The notes: generated by a model from the sequence alone, not told the origin. Numbered from the stretch's first letter, positions 31,816 through 41,306 are shown. The stretch is 64,000 nucleotides of DNA from Pedobacter kyungheensis (GCF_000812965.1 NZ_JSYN01000027.1:124001-188000); one strand, 5' to 3'. Numbers and translations: made by a program.

Positions 31816-32469
31816 TTAGTCTATAACACCGTTTTTAATGGCGAACATGACTAAACCGGCTGTATTGCGCACACCTGTTTTTTCTATGATGCGCATTCTG
31901 ATACCTTCCACAGAACGTGGACTTAAGAAAAGTGCTGTACCGATTTCACTGGCTGTTTTCTCGTCGCAAATCAGTTTTAATACGTCGAGTTCGCGTTCTG
32001 AGAATTCTATAGTCTGATTAAGTGAGAGTTTGGAGGTGCTTTTAATGGTCAGTTTTTTGAGCAAGGCTTTAGTTACAATATCATTAAAATAGTAACCACT
32101 TTCATGTACGGAGTAAATGGCCTTTCTGATTTCTTTTGGATCGGTATTTTTGAGCAGATAGCCATTGGCACCGTTTTCCATCAGGTGAATAATGAATTTA
32201 ACATCATCATACATGGTAACAACCAGTATTTTAATATCGCTTTCGTATTTTTTCCTGATCAGCTTGATGGCTTCGATACCGTCCATTCCGGGCATTTTGA
32301 GATCCATCAAAATCACGTCGGGTTTTACCTCTTCGAGTTTTTGCATCAGTTCATGCCCGTCTGATACTTCAAATATCACTTCAAGGTTTTTATCGCGTGT
32401 AAAACCAACTTTTAAGCCATCTCTAAAAATGCTGTAATCATCTGCTATAGCTATCCTTATTTTGGGCAT
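31816..32469 (-). CDS. NarL/LuxR-type response regulator
   Basis: The 217-residue regulator has a receiver domain (about 1-125) with Asp10-Asp11, phospho-acceptor Asp56 (VILMDLKMPG) and KNTDPKE in the place of the conserved Lys region. A LuxR-type helix-turn-helix follows at about 150-217 (FSERELDVLKLICDEKTASEIG, SPRSVEGIRMRI). It is 87 bp downstream of the HisKA_3 kinase, its evident partner. It is the last gene before the peptide operon on the same strand and probably controls that operon through the palindrome at 31736. Confidence 0.9.
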   Translation of the reverse strand: MPKIRIAIADDYSIFRDGLKVGFTRDKNLEVIFEVSDGHELMQKLEEVKPDVILMDLKMPGMDGIEAIKLIRKKYESDIKILVVTMYDDVKFIIHLMENGANGYLLKNTDPKEIRKAIYSVHESGYYFNDIVTKALLKKLTIKSTSKLSLNQTIEFSERELDVLKLICDEKTASEIGTALFLSPRSVEGIRMRIIEKTGVRNTAGLVMFAIKNGVID

Positions 32470-32556
32470 GGTTACTTTATTTAATCTTTTAAAATTAGTT
32501 AATTTTTTATAAACTGACAGTACAAGTTACATTTTAATACTACTTATTTGTATTAA

Positions 32557-33375
32557 TTATTCGTCATTTGGTTTCCTTTCCTCAACCGGTATTTTTAATT
32601 CGATCTGGTAATGGCCAGCCTGTTCCGAAAAATTAAGGCAGGCTTTCAGCATGATCATCCTGTTCTGGATGTTTTTTAAACCCAGGCCATCTTTAGTATA
32701 TCTGAGTTCTTCGAACTGATTTTGGGTGAGCCCGTTTCCGTTGTGTGTAATGGTAAAGATCAGCTGGTTGTTTGTGCTGGCCGAGGTAATATGGATGTGA
32801 CTGGCCTTTGCATGCTTGTTAATGTTGTGAAGCAATTCCTGAACAACCCGGTAAATGCTGATATCGTTAGGACTGGCTTTGGTGTTGTGCCTGTCCTGAA
32901 GATCTAAACTAATGTTAATTAAACTGCTATGGCCAATCTTATCGCAGAAGTGGCTAATTGCTTCTTTAAGGCCCAGTTCCTGCAGGATATTGGAGTGCAG
33001 GTTATGCGATATGCCTCTGATCTTGCTGATTCCCTCATCGAGCAGGCTTTTGCTTTTGGCATACATTTCCTTACTGGTTTCATCGCAATTATCGAGGTTA
33101 ATTCCATAAAAATGCAAGCTCGATGCCCCGAGTATAGCCCCAACCTCATCATGAAGTTCTTCGGCAATGCGTAGCTTTTCCATTTCCTCGCTTCTTACAG
33201 CTGCAGCTATCAGCTGATTTTTTTGTGCATTTTGCAGCGCTTGCAAATTCATTTTGTACTGAAGTTTTTTGCGCTGCATGAAAATAAAAATGAGCAAAAT
33301 GCTAATAAAAAGCATCAGCATACCAGCCATACCTGCCATTAACATTAGGGTAATCTTATTGTTTTCCTGATTCAT
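32557..33375 (-). CDS. HisKA_3-type sensor histidine kinase
   Basis: This 272-residue kinase has one N-terminal membrane helix (about 9-33). A linker helix, the HisKA_3 phospho-acceptor His75 in IAEELHDEVGA and a GHKL ATPase domain (HNINKHAKASHI, GLGLKNIQNR) complete it. It has no recognisable sensor domain, which suggests that the signal comes from the multi-pass membrane protein encoded just upstream. That gene overlaps this one by 20 bases. NarX/DesK-type kinases pair with NarL-type regulators such as the one downstream. Confidence 0.9.
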   Translation of the reverse strand: MNQENNKITLMLMAGMAGMLMLFISILLIFIFMQRKKLQYKMNLQALQNAQKNQLIAAAVRSEEMEKLRIAEELHDEVGAILGASSLHFYGINLDNCDETSKEMYAKSKSLLDEGISKIRGISHNLHSNILQELGLKEAISHFCDKIGHSSLINISLDLQDRHNTKASPNDISIYRVVQELLHNINKHAKASHIHITSASTNNQLIFTITHNGNGLTQNQFEELRYTKDGLGLKNIQNRMIMLKACLNFSEQAGHYQIELKIPVEERKPNDE

Positions 33376-34021
33376 AAAAACCTTTGGCTAAAAACAGGTT
33401 TAAAATAATATACGATATGTTGTGCACGCTCCACAAACTTATGGCAAAGCGCTGAAAACGCAAGGTAAGCTCATTGTAGAGCAGGAAAATGAAGAAATTA
33501 AGTGCCACAAAAATGCCCAGGCCGGTAACAACCCAAAAAACGTTATCCGTAATCTTTGTGCCTATGTTATCGTTTATTTTAAACAGGTAATACTGTAATA
33601 CATAAAAAAGCAGGAGCGCGGCCTCGATAGAAAGCAACCGGCTGCTGAATTTCCAGTAATCGAAAAAGTTTTCGAAAAAAGTAAAGTTGATAATCATAAA
33701 GAGCGTAAAACAGACTGGCATAATTTTTTTAACCCTAACCCAAAAAGGCTGCTGAAGATGGATAAAAAAGGCACTGAACAGATAAAAACGCACTGCTGAA
33801 TGCAGGTTGTAAAGAAAGTTGTTGGAGTTGTATGCTGGTGGTAGCAGCATCCTGAATTTCCAAACCAGATCTATAGCGAGGTTAATAATCAATGCCGCCC
33901 ATACATAAGCAACAACCAGCTTAAGTTTTGCTGGTTGTTGCTTAACCATTAAAATGGTAATTGGGATAAACAATGCCCATACTTCAGACCAATCGAGGAC
34001 TAATTGGAATATTTTTAGCAT
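33356..34021 (-). CDS. Multi-pass membrane protein, probable sensor partner of the kinase
   Basis: This 221-residue protein has about six to seven hydrophobic helices (for example WALFIPITILMV, LVVAYVWAALIIN, IMPVCFTLFMIINFTFF, NVFWVVTGLGIFVALNFFIF). No enzymatic motif is visible. The end overlaps the kinase start by 20 bases, a sign of coupled synthesis. I infer a sensor or signal-transmitting role for the sensorless kinase. It could equally be an immunity protein if the peptide is toxic. Homologues were not recognised. Confidence 0.72.
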   Translation of the reverse strand: MLKIFQLVLDWSEVWALFIPITILMVKQQPAKLKLVVAYVWAALIINLAIDLVWKFRMLLPPAYNSNNFLYNLHSAVRFYLFSAFFIHLQQPFWVRVKKIMPVCFTLFMIINFTFFENFFDYWKFSSRLLSIEAALLLFYVLQYYLFKINDNIGTKITDNVFWVVTGLGIFVALNFFIFLLYNELTLRFQRFAISLWSVHNISYIILNLFLAKGFYESGKQ

Positions 34022-34041
34022 CTGAGGTAAGGATTATGGCA

Positions 34042-34530
34042 TTAGCTTATGGTTGCCGGTGGCGAAGGATTGGTTTCAATTGGATCGAGACCATCGTTGT
34101 ACAACAATTCTGTATCTCCGGTATCAATTCTTTTAAATCTTTTTACATTATAGAAAACATGCCCTTGCGCCACATTCGGCACAAATACCAGATAATCGGG
34201 CTTATCGCCATGGGTATCGGGAGTGTTAATGAGTAACTGGATATCGGCCAGGGAAATGATGTTATTACTCATGATGATCGGGCCACTAAGGTCAAGGGCG
34301 CTATTGTTGTAAACCTCCAGTTTATCGAAATAACTACTGTATTGGTTGGTGTCAGCCATATAACCATAGGCAATCAGCTGTAAAGGCTTTTCTTTTTTAT
34401 CGGTGTCGGGGAAAAAATAGCAGAATACAAATTGATCAATGCCTGGGGAATTTAAGATCATAGACTGGATTGTGCTAATCTCATACTTGAGCCAATAAAA
34501 TTTTTGGGTTTGTTTTTCTTTAGTGAGCAT
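34042..34530 (-). CDS. Protein of unknown function upstream of the sensory genes
   Basis: The 162-residue protein is soluble and has no signal peptide. It contains a PxF/Y-rich middle (QFVFCYFFPDTDKKEKPLQLIAYGYMAD) and a proline-rich tail (ETNPSPPATIS). It is the first gene of a four-gene minus-strand unit with the membrane protein, kinase and regulator (gap 20 bp). No known domain was recognised. The gene-free stretch 34531-34722 upstream shows no clear -7 element. Confidence 0.65.
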   Translation of the reverse strand: MLTKEKQTQKFYWLKYEISTIQSMILNSPGIDQFVFCYFFPDTDKKEKPLQLIAYGYMADTNQYSSYFDKLEVYNNSALDLSGPIIMSNNIISLADIQLLINTPDTHGDKPDYLVFVPNVAQGHVFYNVKRFKRIDTGDTELLYNDGLDPIETNPSPPATIS

Positions 34531-34722
34531 AATTTTTAGTGTATTTGTAACGATATAAATGTATACAAATAATGTATTTAAAAATATACTTGTTAAGTAA
34601 AACTTTGAATACTGTTTTAAATCTTGAAGGTGTATTGTTATTTATTAATGTTAACAGATCTTTTGAACCCACCAATAAAGCGTCTGCAATAGGTTAATGA
34701 GTAAATAAAGGAAGTGATTGAT

Positions 34723-35481
34723 TTAAAGTATCAATTGGCGAAAGTTGTCGATCAGAAGGCCTAGCCACTCTTTAAATAGCATATCCCAGGTGCCGAAAGC
34801 GCCGGCATCGGGGATGATAAAATCGTTGAAACTGTAATCTACCTGACCTGCATAATTGGTGGGGAGGTAATCTAAGCCATCGCCAAAAAAACGTTTAAAA
34901 ATTACCTTTGCCCTGGGGATATGCCATGCGGTGGTAACCACTACAATTTTAGCATTAGGCATCGTTTTTTTGATTAGTGCCAAACTGAATTTGGCATTTT
35001 CGATGGTATTTCTGCTCTGGTTTTCGATAAGTACTGCGCTATCGGGAATGCAGATTTGATGCAGGAAATTCTTAACCAGATCGGCCTCTTTTACCTCGTT
35101 GTTAACCAGGCTGGCGTTGCCACTGGTAATTAATATCTTTTTAACCCTACCTTGCCGGTAAAGTGATAGCGCCTGAAACAGGCGATCGCTGTGTCCGTTC
35201 AGTTGTATTTCATTGTTGCGCTTGTTTAAACCCGAAAAGCCGCCAAGCACAATAGCTATATCGTAGTTTTTCTTCTGCGTAGGGTATGCAGGTTCGTACA
35301 AGTTAACCGCTTTTCCGGCCAGAAACGGATTAGAAAAAAACAGCAGCACCAGTGCGGATGCAATGAGTAATTTCTTTCTTGTTTTATCCTTTTTGGCTAA
35401 AATAGCGGCAACCAGCAAAACGCAAAACCATATAAATGGCTTGATTAAAAACAATAAAACTTTGGAGAGGATAAAAATCAT
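34723..35481 (-). CDS. YdcF/SanA/ElyC-family (DUF218) protein
   Basis: The 252-residue protein has two N-terminal membrane helices (about 3-30 and 36-55) and a DUF218 domain: AIVLGGFS, HSDRLFQALSLYRQGRVKKILITSG, EADLVKNFL, SRNTIENAKFS and VVVTTAWHIPRA. Family members such as ElyC and SanA affect peptidoglycan precursors or the envelope barrier. The position of the soluble domain relative to the membrane was not determined. It is transcribed alone, 51 bases from the YtxH gene. Confidence 0.85.
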   Translation of the reverse strand: MIFILSKVLLFLIKPFIWFCVLLVAAILAKKDKTRKKLLIASALVLLFFSNPFLAGKAVNLYEPAYPTQKKNYDIAIVLGGFSGLNKRNNEIQLNGHSDRLFQALSLYRQGRVKKILITSGNASLVNNEVKEADLVKNFLHQICIPDSAVLIENQSRNTIENAKFSLALIKKTMPNAKIVVVTTAWHIPRAKVIFKRFFGDGLDYLPTNYAGQVDYSFNDFIIPDAGAFGTWDMLFKEWLGLLIDNFRQLIL

Positions 35482-35532
35482 GATTTGCAGACTGGAGCTG
35501 CAAAACTAAGATTTTAATCTGCTTTACCGCAA

Positions 35533-35898
35533 TTATCCCTGACCTTCCTGTACTTGTCCGTTTTTATAGGCGTCATCTAATATTTCTTTCACATCAGATT
35601 TACGCTTTTTTTCTATTTTATGCTTAAAATGCGGCACTTCGTGTTCAACAATATCATCTTCTATAGCCTCAACACCAAATACCTTTTCTTTTAAAAGGTT
35701 ATATTTATCCTGAAAGCCATAGCGCAGGTTTTTGGCTTTGCCTGCAATTTTGCCACGGGTACCAGCGCCGCTATCGGGAGCAAATAAAACACTGATTACG
35801 GCACCTGCCGCTAAACCTGCAACTAATGCGAGTGCAACCTGAACATTGTTATCGGACCTTTGCGTTAAATATTTTCTGATTAACTTTCTGTATTTCAT
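35533..35898 (-). CDS. YtxH-domain protein
   Basis: This 121-residue protein has a single glycine/alanine-rich membrane helix (VALALVAGLAAGAVISVLFAPDSG, about 21-44) with the YtxH APDSGAGTR signature. A lysine- and glutamate-rich helical tail follows. Such proteins associate with the membrane and are linked to stress responses, without known biochemistry. The C-terminal tail (DAYKNGQVQEGQG) is disordered. Confidence 0.82.
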   Translation of the reverse strand: MKYRKLIRKYLTQRSDNNVQVALALVAGLAAGAVISVLFAPDSGAGTRGKIAGKAKNLRYGFQDKYNLLKEKVFGVEAIEDDIVEHEVPHFKHKIEKKRKSDVKEILDDAYKNGQVQEGQG

Positions 35899-36253
35899 AA
35901 CATCACATTTCGAAAAAGAACAAATGCCGTGAAATAATGTTTCAAAAAAATAACTAAAAATAAGATTAAAAAAGATTGAGGAATAATTGTCCAGAGGATA
36001 AAATTATTTGTAAAAGCCGCAGATTTACAGATTTTATGCCTGGAACTTATTTTTAATAGCACAGTTTGCCCGGGTAAAATAAACCTGACAAGAGCGGGCA
36101 TCCCGATTCATCGGGAGCAGGGCTACCGTTAATAGTTGTACAGACCCTGCTTTTCAAAAAAAATAATGCAGGTAAGTAAGGTAGAGATATGGCTGGGTAC
36201 CCTTCAATCAGGAAATATTTGTTAAGTTTAGCGTTTTTAAGAGCTAAATTAAT
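35899..36253. other. Intergenic stretch with REP-like hairpins
   Basis: No gene is supported here. The stretch holds a compact hairpin with arms TCCCGAT/ATCGGGA (36101-36116). A second stem (GCAGGG 36117-36122 with CCCTGC 36145-36150) is followed by TTTT. Together they look like one REP-type element. A minus-strand open frame crossing it is a shadow. Confidence 0.5.
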
Positions 36254-36634
36254 ATGGTAAAAGCAACAATAAACCGCGAGCATTATGCTTGTTCGGTAAG
36301 CAACGGATCGCATGAAATTATAGCCGACGAGCCGTTGGAATATGGAGGTACCCACCAGGGGTTTGCACCCAAAGGGCTGCTGATGGCTTCGCTGGCATCA
36401 TGTGTGGCCATTACTTTGAGGATGTATATTGACCGGAAAGGTTGGCCGGTAGAACGGATTGAGGTGGAAGTTAACGTAGATACAGAAAACGGCGAGACTA
36501 TTTTTTTGGAAGAAATTACCTGTACAGGCGTACTTACTGAAGAACAGAAATTACGACTGGAAGATATTGCAACAAAATGTCCGGTGAGTAAGATTTTGGC
36601 TGCAGGTCACGAAATCAGATCAAAAGTGCTTTAA
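36254..36634 (+). CDS. OsmC/Ohr-family protein
   Basis: The 126-residue protein has the OsmC fold with Cys50 in SLASCVAITLRMY and Cys109 in TKCPVSKIL, the two cysteines used for peroxide reduction in active members. GGTHQGFAPKGLLMASLASC is the typical approach to the first cysteine. It may reduce organic hydroperoxides with help from a dithiol. The second cysteine is in the right place, so activity is likely. Confidence 0.85.
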   Translation: MVKATINREHYACSVSNGSHEIIADEPLEYGGTHQGFAPKGLLMASLASCVAITLRMYIDRKGWPVERIEVEVNVDTENGETIFLEEITCTGVLTEEQKLRLEDIATKCPVSKILAAGHEIRSKVL

Positions 36635-36722
36635 CCCTAACGGTGCAAAACTCGGTTATACATTGATGAAAAGCTTTAATATCTTTGTAGTTCCCCTGAT
36701 TTTTTAAGGAGTAAAAATATTT

Positions 36723-37973
36723 ATGCCTACCGAAATAAAATGCCCTAACTGTGCCCATGTTTTTCCGATGGAAGAAGCGATGGCCGAAGATTATAAGAAA
36801 GAGTTGCGTGAGAAAATGGTCACTTTTACCAAGCAAAAGGACGAAGAATACCAGCGTAAGCTTGCTGCTATAGAAAACGAAAAACAACAGCAGCAAAAGG
36901 CGTTTGATGTTAAACTTGCTGAAGAAAAGGTTAAACTAAAAGATGATTTGGAGGGCAACCTGCGTAAAAGTATCGCGGCCGATTTTGAAACCAAGCTGCA
37001 AATGCTCGAAGGCAATGCAAAAGATAATGAAGAGAAATTAAAGCTTGCCCGCGAAAAGGAACTTGAATTTTTAAGACGCGAGCAGAGCCTGAAGCTGAAA
37101 GAGGAAGAAATGGAACTGGCCTTTCAGCGTAAAATGCAGGAACAACGCAACGAGTTGGTAGAGCAGATTAGAAAGCAGGAGGCTGAAAAAAACAGTATTA
37201 AAGAAACTGAACATCAGCTGCGTTTAAAGGAGCTTGAAAAGCAGCTTGACGACCAGAAAAAGCTTGCCGAAGAAATGAAGCGCAAAGCAGAGCAGGGCAG
37301 TATGCAGTTGCAGGGCGAGGTGCAGGAGCTGATTTTGGAGGAACTGTTGCGCAGCAATTTCCCTTTCGATTTGATTGATGAGGTTGGCAAAGGCGTACGA
37401 GGAGCAGATTGTGTACAGGTAGTACGCAACCAGTTTGGACAGGAGTGTGGCAAAATTATATATGAAAGTAAGCGTACCAAAGATTTTGGCGGCGACTGGA
37501 TTGAAAAACTGAAAAAAGACATGCGCAGCATGGGCGTAGATGTAGCAGTGATTGTGAGTCAGTGTTACCCTAAAGGAATGAGCAGCTTTGGTCAGCGAGA
37601 TGGCGTTTGGATTTGCTCTTTCGAAGAAGTAAATGCCGTAGCTTATGTTTTGCGCGATGGGATTCTGCGTTTAGCAAGTGCGATGAAATCGCAGGAAAAC
37701 CGTGGCGATAAAATGCACATGTTGTACGACTATTTAACGGGAGTAGAATTTTCGGAGCAGTGGAAGGCCATTCGCGAAGGATTTATGAGCATGAAACTAT
37801 CGATACAGCGCGAACGCGATGCGATGGAGCGTTTGTGGAAAGCCCGTGAAAAACAACTTGAAAAAGTGCTTTTAAATGCCACACACATTCGTGGTTCTAT
37901 TGAAGGTATTGCCGGTAGCGACAGCATTCAGTTGAGTTTAACGGATGAGGATGATGCGTTACTTTTAGAATAA
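36723..37973 (+). CDS. DUF2130 family protein with long coiled coil
   Basis: The 416-residue protein starts with a zinc-ribbon-like ITCPNCAH-type motif (IKCPNCAHVF). A coiled coil rich in Lys, Glu and Gln follows (about 25-205). The DUF2130 domain (about 210-380) contains QELILEELLRSNFPFD, ADCVQVVRN and SKRTKDFGGDWIEKL. The C-terminal domain resembles restriction-endonuclease-fold proteins such as RmuC. A role in DNA handling has been suggested for the family but not shown. It is transcribed alone. Confidence 0.83.
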   Translation: MPTEIKCPNCAHVFPMEEAMAEDYKKELREKMVTFTKQKDEEYQRKLAAIENEKQQQQKAFDVKLAEEKVKLKDDLEGNLRKSIAADFETKLQMLEGNAKDNEEKLKLAREKELEFLRREQSLKLKEEEMELAFQRKMQEQRNELVEQIRKQEAEKNSIKETEHQLRLKELEKQLDDQKKLAEEMKRKAEQGSMQLQGEVQELILEELLRSNFPFDLIDEVGKGVRGADCVQVVRNQFGQECGKIIYESKRTKDFGGDWIEKLKKDMRSMGVDVAVIVSQCYPKGMSSFGQRDGVWICSFEEVNAVAYVLRDGILRLASAMKSQENRGDKMHMLYDYLTGVEFSEQWKAIREGFMSMKLSIQRERDAMERLWKAREKQLEKVLLNATHIRGSIEGIAGSDSIQLSLTDEDDALLLE

Positions 37974-38142
37974 GTTGTCGCAAATATTTGACTTACAGGT
38001 TGTTATGGTATGGTTCGTGGCTACACGAGCCATGGCTGTTTTGAGTATTGCGAGATATGAATTATATTTAATTAAATACTTTTCGACGTTGCACAAACCA
38101 AAACTAATGTGATATATATAGTAATAATAAATAAATGATAAG

Positions 38143-40287
38143 ATGAATAAGAAACCAAACCAATTCTTTAACGGCATTAAAATCCTTACTTTAATATGCG
38201 CTATGCTATTTTTTGGGGATGTTTTCGGGAACGTTCCCGGAATGGAATTGAAATCGCCGGATGGCAATCTGGTAGCCAGCTTTGCTTTGGCTGATGGGGG
38301 AGTACCTACCTATAGCTTAAAGTATAAAGGAAAAGACGTGATTAAAACCAGCAAGCTTGGTTTAGAACTTAAAGAGGGTAAATCTTTATTAAACGGCTTT
38401 GAAGTAACTGATACCAAAACCAGTACGTTTAACGAAACCTGGAAACCGGTTTGGGGCGAGGTAAAAGAAATTGTAAACCATTACAACGAACTGGCCGTTA
38501 CCTTAACCCAAAAGGAAAGCAACCGCTTTATTGTGGTGCGTTTGCGTTTATTTAATGATGGCCTGGGCTTCAGGTATGAATTCCCGGAGCAGAAAAACCT
38601 CGATTACTTTGTGATTAAAGAAGAGCGAACGCAGTTTGCTTTGGCCGGCGATCATAAAGCTTTTTGGTTACCTGGCGATTACGATACGCAGGAATACAGC
38701 ACAGTAACGTCGAATTTATCGGAAGTGCGTGGCAAAATGAAAGCTGCGGTAACACCTAATGCATCGCAAACTACTTTTTCACCTACAGGCTTGCAAACGC
38801 CTTTAATGATGAAGAGCAAAGATGGATTGTACATTAATATTCATGAGGCTGCTTTAATCAACTATTCGTTAATGTCGTTAAATCTCGATGATAAAAATAT
38901 GGTTTTAGAATCGTGGTTAACACCCGATGCGGTTGGCGATAAAGGTTATATGCAGGCACCTTGCGTATCGCCATGGCGTACCATTATTGTGAGCGATAAG
39001 GCTGGCGACATTTTAACTTCTAAACTGACTTACAACTTAAACGAACCCACTAAATTTAAAGATGTATCGTGGATTAAACCAACCAAATACGTTGGCGTAT
39101 GGTGGGAAATGATTACCGGAAAAAGTACCTGGGCATACAACGATTTAACCAGTGTACAATTGGGGGTAACCGATTATTCTAAAACAAAACCCAACGGAAA
39201 ACATGCGGCCAATACTGCCCATGTAAAAGAATACATTGATTTTGCAGCTAAAAATGGTTTGGATGCCGTTTTGGTCGAAGGCTGGAATGAAGGTTGGGAA
39301 GACTGGTTTGGTAAAACAAAAGACTATGTTTTCGATTTCGTAACGCCATACCCTGATTTTGATGTACAGGAATTGCACCGCTATGCAGCAAGCAAGGGCA
39401 TCAAAATGATTATGCACCACGAAACTTCCTCTTCGGTACGTAATTACGAACGCCATTTAGATACGGCCTACAAATTTATGAAAGCTAATGGGTACGATGC
39501 CGTAAAAAGCGGTTATGTGGGTAATATGATCCCAAGGGGAGAGCACCACTACGGTCAGTGGCTTAACAATCACTACCTGTATGCTATACAAAAGGCCGCA
39601 GAATATAAAATTATGGTGAATGCCCACGAGGCAGTCAGGCCAACCGGTTTGGCACGCACTTATCCGAATTTAATCGGTAACGAATCGGCACGTGGTACAG
39701 AGTACGAAGCTTTTGGTGGCAACAATGCAGACCATACTACTATTTTACCTTTTACCCGCTTAATTGGCGGACCAATGGATTATACACCGGGTATTTTCGA
39801 AACGAAGGTAAGTGCCTATAATCCTGCAAATACTTCCTTTGTTCACAGTACTTTGGCACGTCAGCTGGCTTTGTATGTTACCATGTATAGTCCGCTGCAA
39901 ATGGCTGCCGATTTGCCCGAAACTTATAACAAGTATATGGATGCTTTCCAGTTTATTAAAGATGTGGCCGTTGATTGGGATGATACCAAGGTGTTGGAAG
40001 CAGAACCTGGCGATTACATTACTTTTGCGCGCAAAGCAAAAGGTAAAAACAACTGGTTTGTTGGCCGTACCAACGATGAGGTGGCGCGTACTTCGAAAAT
40101 AGATTTCAGCTTTTTAGATCCAGGTAAAAAATATACGGCAACTATTTATGCTGATGCTAAGGATGCACATTATGAAACCAATCCGAAAGCATATACCATC
40201 CGCAAAATAGAGGTAACCAGCAAAAGCAAACTTAGCCAGTATTGTGCACCGGGTGGCGGTTATGCAATTAGCATTATGGCTAAGTAA
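38143..40287 (+). CDS. Glycoside hydrolase family 97 alpha-glucosidase (SusB-like)
   Basis: The 714-residue enzyme has a signal sequence (about 1-29, ending GDVFGN), an N-terminal beta-sandwich and a catalytic barrel (about 300-600). The glutamates of the inverting GH97 subgroup are seen: Glu427 (HHETSSSV), Glu496 (NAHEAVRP), Glu514 (GNESARG) and Glu520 (TEYE). Each lies exactly twelve positions below its counterpart in B. thetaiotaomicron SusB (439, 508, 526, 532), as recalled. It should release glucose from alpha-glucosides in the periplasm. No susC/susD pair is adjacent, so it stands apart from a polysaccharide utilisation locus. Confidence 0.92.
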   Translation: MNKKPNQFFNGIKILTLICAMLFFGDVFGNVPGMELKSPDGNLVASFALADGGVPTYSLKYKGKDVIKTSKLGLELKEGKSLLNGFEVTDTKTSTFNETWKPVWGEVKEIVNHYNELAVTLTQKESNRFIVVRLRLFNDGLGFRYEFPEQKNLDYFVIKEERTQFALAGDHKAFWLPGDYDTQEYSTVTSNLSEVRGKMKAAVTPNASQTTFSPTGLQTPLMMKSKDGLYINIHEAALINYSLMSLNLDDKNMVLESWLTPDAVGDKGYMQAPCVSPWRTIIVSDKAGDILTSKLTYNLNEPTKFKDVSWIKPTKYVGVWWEMITGKSTWAYNDLTSVQLGVTDYSKTKPNGKHAANTAHVKEYIDFAAKNGLDAVLVEGWNEGWEDWFGKTKDYVFDFVTPYPDFDVQELHRYAASKGIKMIMHHETSSSVRNYERHLDTAYKFMKANGYDAVKSGYVGNMIPRGEHHYGQWLNNHYLYAIQKAAEYKIMVNAHEAVRPTGLARTYPNLIGNESARGTEYEAFGGNNADHTTILPFTRLIGGPMDYTPGIFETKVSAYNPANTSFVHSTLARQLALYVTMYSPLQMAADLPETYNKYMDAFQFIKDVAVDWDDTKVLEAEPGDYITFARKAKGKNNWFVGRTNDEVARTSKIDFSFLDPGKKYTATIYADAKDAHYETNPKAYTIRKIEVTSKSKLSQYCAPGGGYAISIMAK

Positions 40288-40297
40288 TTTCTCGGTG

Positions 40298-40321
40298 GTG
40301 TCAGCTGTTACCAGCTGACAC
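40298..40321 (+). terminator. Hairpin after the GH97 gene, copy 1
   Basis: The ten-base arms GTGTCAGCTG / CAGCTGACAC (loop TTAC) are followed after eight bases by a run of T's. A related copy lies at 40390-40409 with compensatory changes. Confidence 0.6.
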
Positions 40322-40389
40322 TGAAAGTTATTTTTTTTTGCCACAGATGACACTGATGAACACAGATAAGATTTTATATATGTTGTGGC

Positions 40390-40409
40390 GTCAGTTGTTG
40401 CCAACTGAC
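40390..40409 (+). terminator. Hairpin after the GH97 gene, copy 2
   Basis: The arms GTCAGTTG / CAACTGAC have the loop TTGC. Compared with copy 1 a C-G pair became T-A on both sides, so the stem is preserved. A T-run follows. Confidence 0.55.
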
Positions 40410-40436
40410 ACTGAAAAGTTATTTTTTGTTACAGAT

Positions 40437-40471
40437 AAACACAGATGAGATTTACTTGTCTGTGTTTTTTT
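40437..40471 (+). terminator. Third hairpin with T-tract in the gap before the thioesterase
   Basis: AAACACAGA (40437-40445) pairs with TCTGTGTTT (40459-40467) and T's continue. The gap 40288-40694 otherwise holds only short CACAGAT words and an AT-rich stretch, with no clear promoter. Confidence 0.5.
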
Positions 40472-40694
40472 ATTTCTAGTCTGTTTTTTTTGGATGTTAA
40501 ATGCTTTTATTCGCTGGGTGATTCAGGTGTTTTGCTTAATTTTTTATTGAATTATGGTGTTTTTGTATGTTGGATTGATTTGTTGTTAAGTTTTTGTTAA
40601 ATAAACATGATAAAAATCATAATTCCCTGTGCTTATAAGTGATTTTGTAATATATTAGCGACATAACAACCAAACCTTCTAATTATTATTAAAA

Positions 40695-41171
40695 ATGGCA
40701 CGTCCCAAAAATCACATCGAACTTCAGTTTTTAAGCGAACCTTCAGACGTAAATTACGGAGGCAAGGTACATGGGGGGATGATGATGAAGTGGATTGATC
40801 AGGCAGCTTTTGCCTGTGCCTTACAGTGGAGCCAATCCTATTGTGTAACGGTATATGTTGGGGGTATCCGTTTCTTCCACCCAGTACACATTGGCCATTT
40901 GGTTAAAATGGATGCACGCATTATTTATACAGGTAAAACGAGCATGCACATCGCTGTTGATGCTTATTCGAAACCGGTAGGGAAAATTGATTTTGTGAAG
41001 AATACCCACTGTATTATTGTTTTTGTGGCAGTAGATGATAATGGAAATCCGCAACGTATACCGGAGTTTAAACCTAAAACCGAAAAGGAAATTGCCATGC
41101 ACGGCTACGCCATTAAGCTGATGGAGCTACGCAAAAGCATTGATAAGGAAATGGAACCCTATATTGTTTAG
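40695..41171 (+). CDS. Acyl-CoA thioesterase, hotdog fold (YciA-like)
   Basis: The 158-residue protein has the hotdog thioesterase pattern: DVNYGGKVHGGMMMKWIDQAAFACAL, with an Asp-containing active-site helix, then VYVGGIRFFHPVHIGHLV and TSMHIAVDAYS. It cleaves acyl-CoA to free acid and CoA in the cytoplasm. The chain-length preference is not readable. It is a single-gene unit before a repeat-rich stretch. Confidence 0.87.
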   Translation: MARPKNHIELQFLSEPSDVNYGGKVHGGMMMKWIDQAAFACALQWSQSYCVTVYVGGIRFFHPVHIGHLVKMDARIIYTGKTSMHIAVDAYSKPVGKIDFVKNTHCIIVFVAVDDNGNPQRIPEFKPKTEKEIAMHGYAIKLMELRKSIDKEMEPYIV

Positions 41172-41306
41172 CGGATGGCGTTAAGCGTTTGGCAAATTTA
41201 ACCACCGAGGAAACAGAGGCAAGGCACAGAGCGCACGAAGTTTTAAATGCTGTGAGCCTCTTTGTGTGCTTAGTGTGGTAAAAAAATGTTTTTTGTAATA
41301 TATAAA

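Noticed and set aside
36053..36355. A 100-codon minus-strand frame over the OsmC start
   Set aside because: It is a shadow across a REP-like hairpin and the OsmC gene, with odd composition and no domain.
39145..39456. A 103-codon minus-strand frame inside the GH97 gene
   Set aside because: It lies fully within a well-supported conserved enzyme gene.
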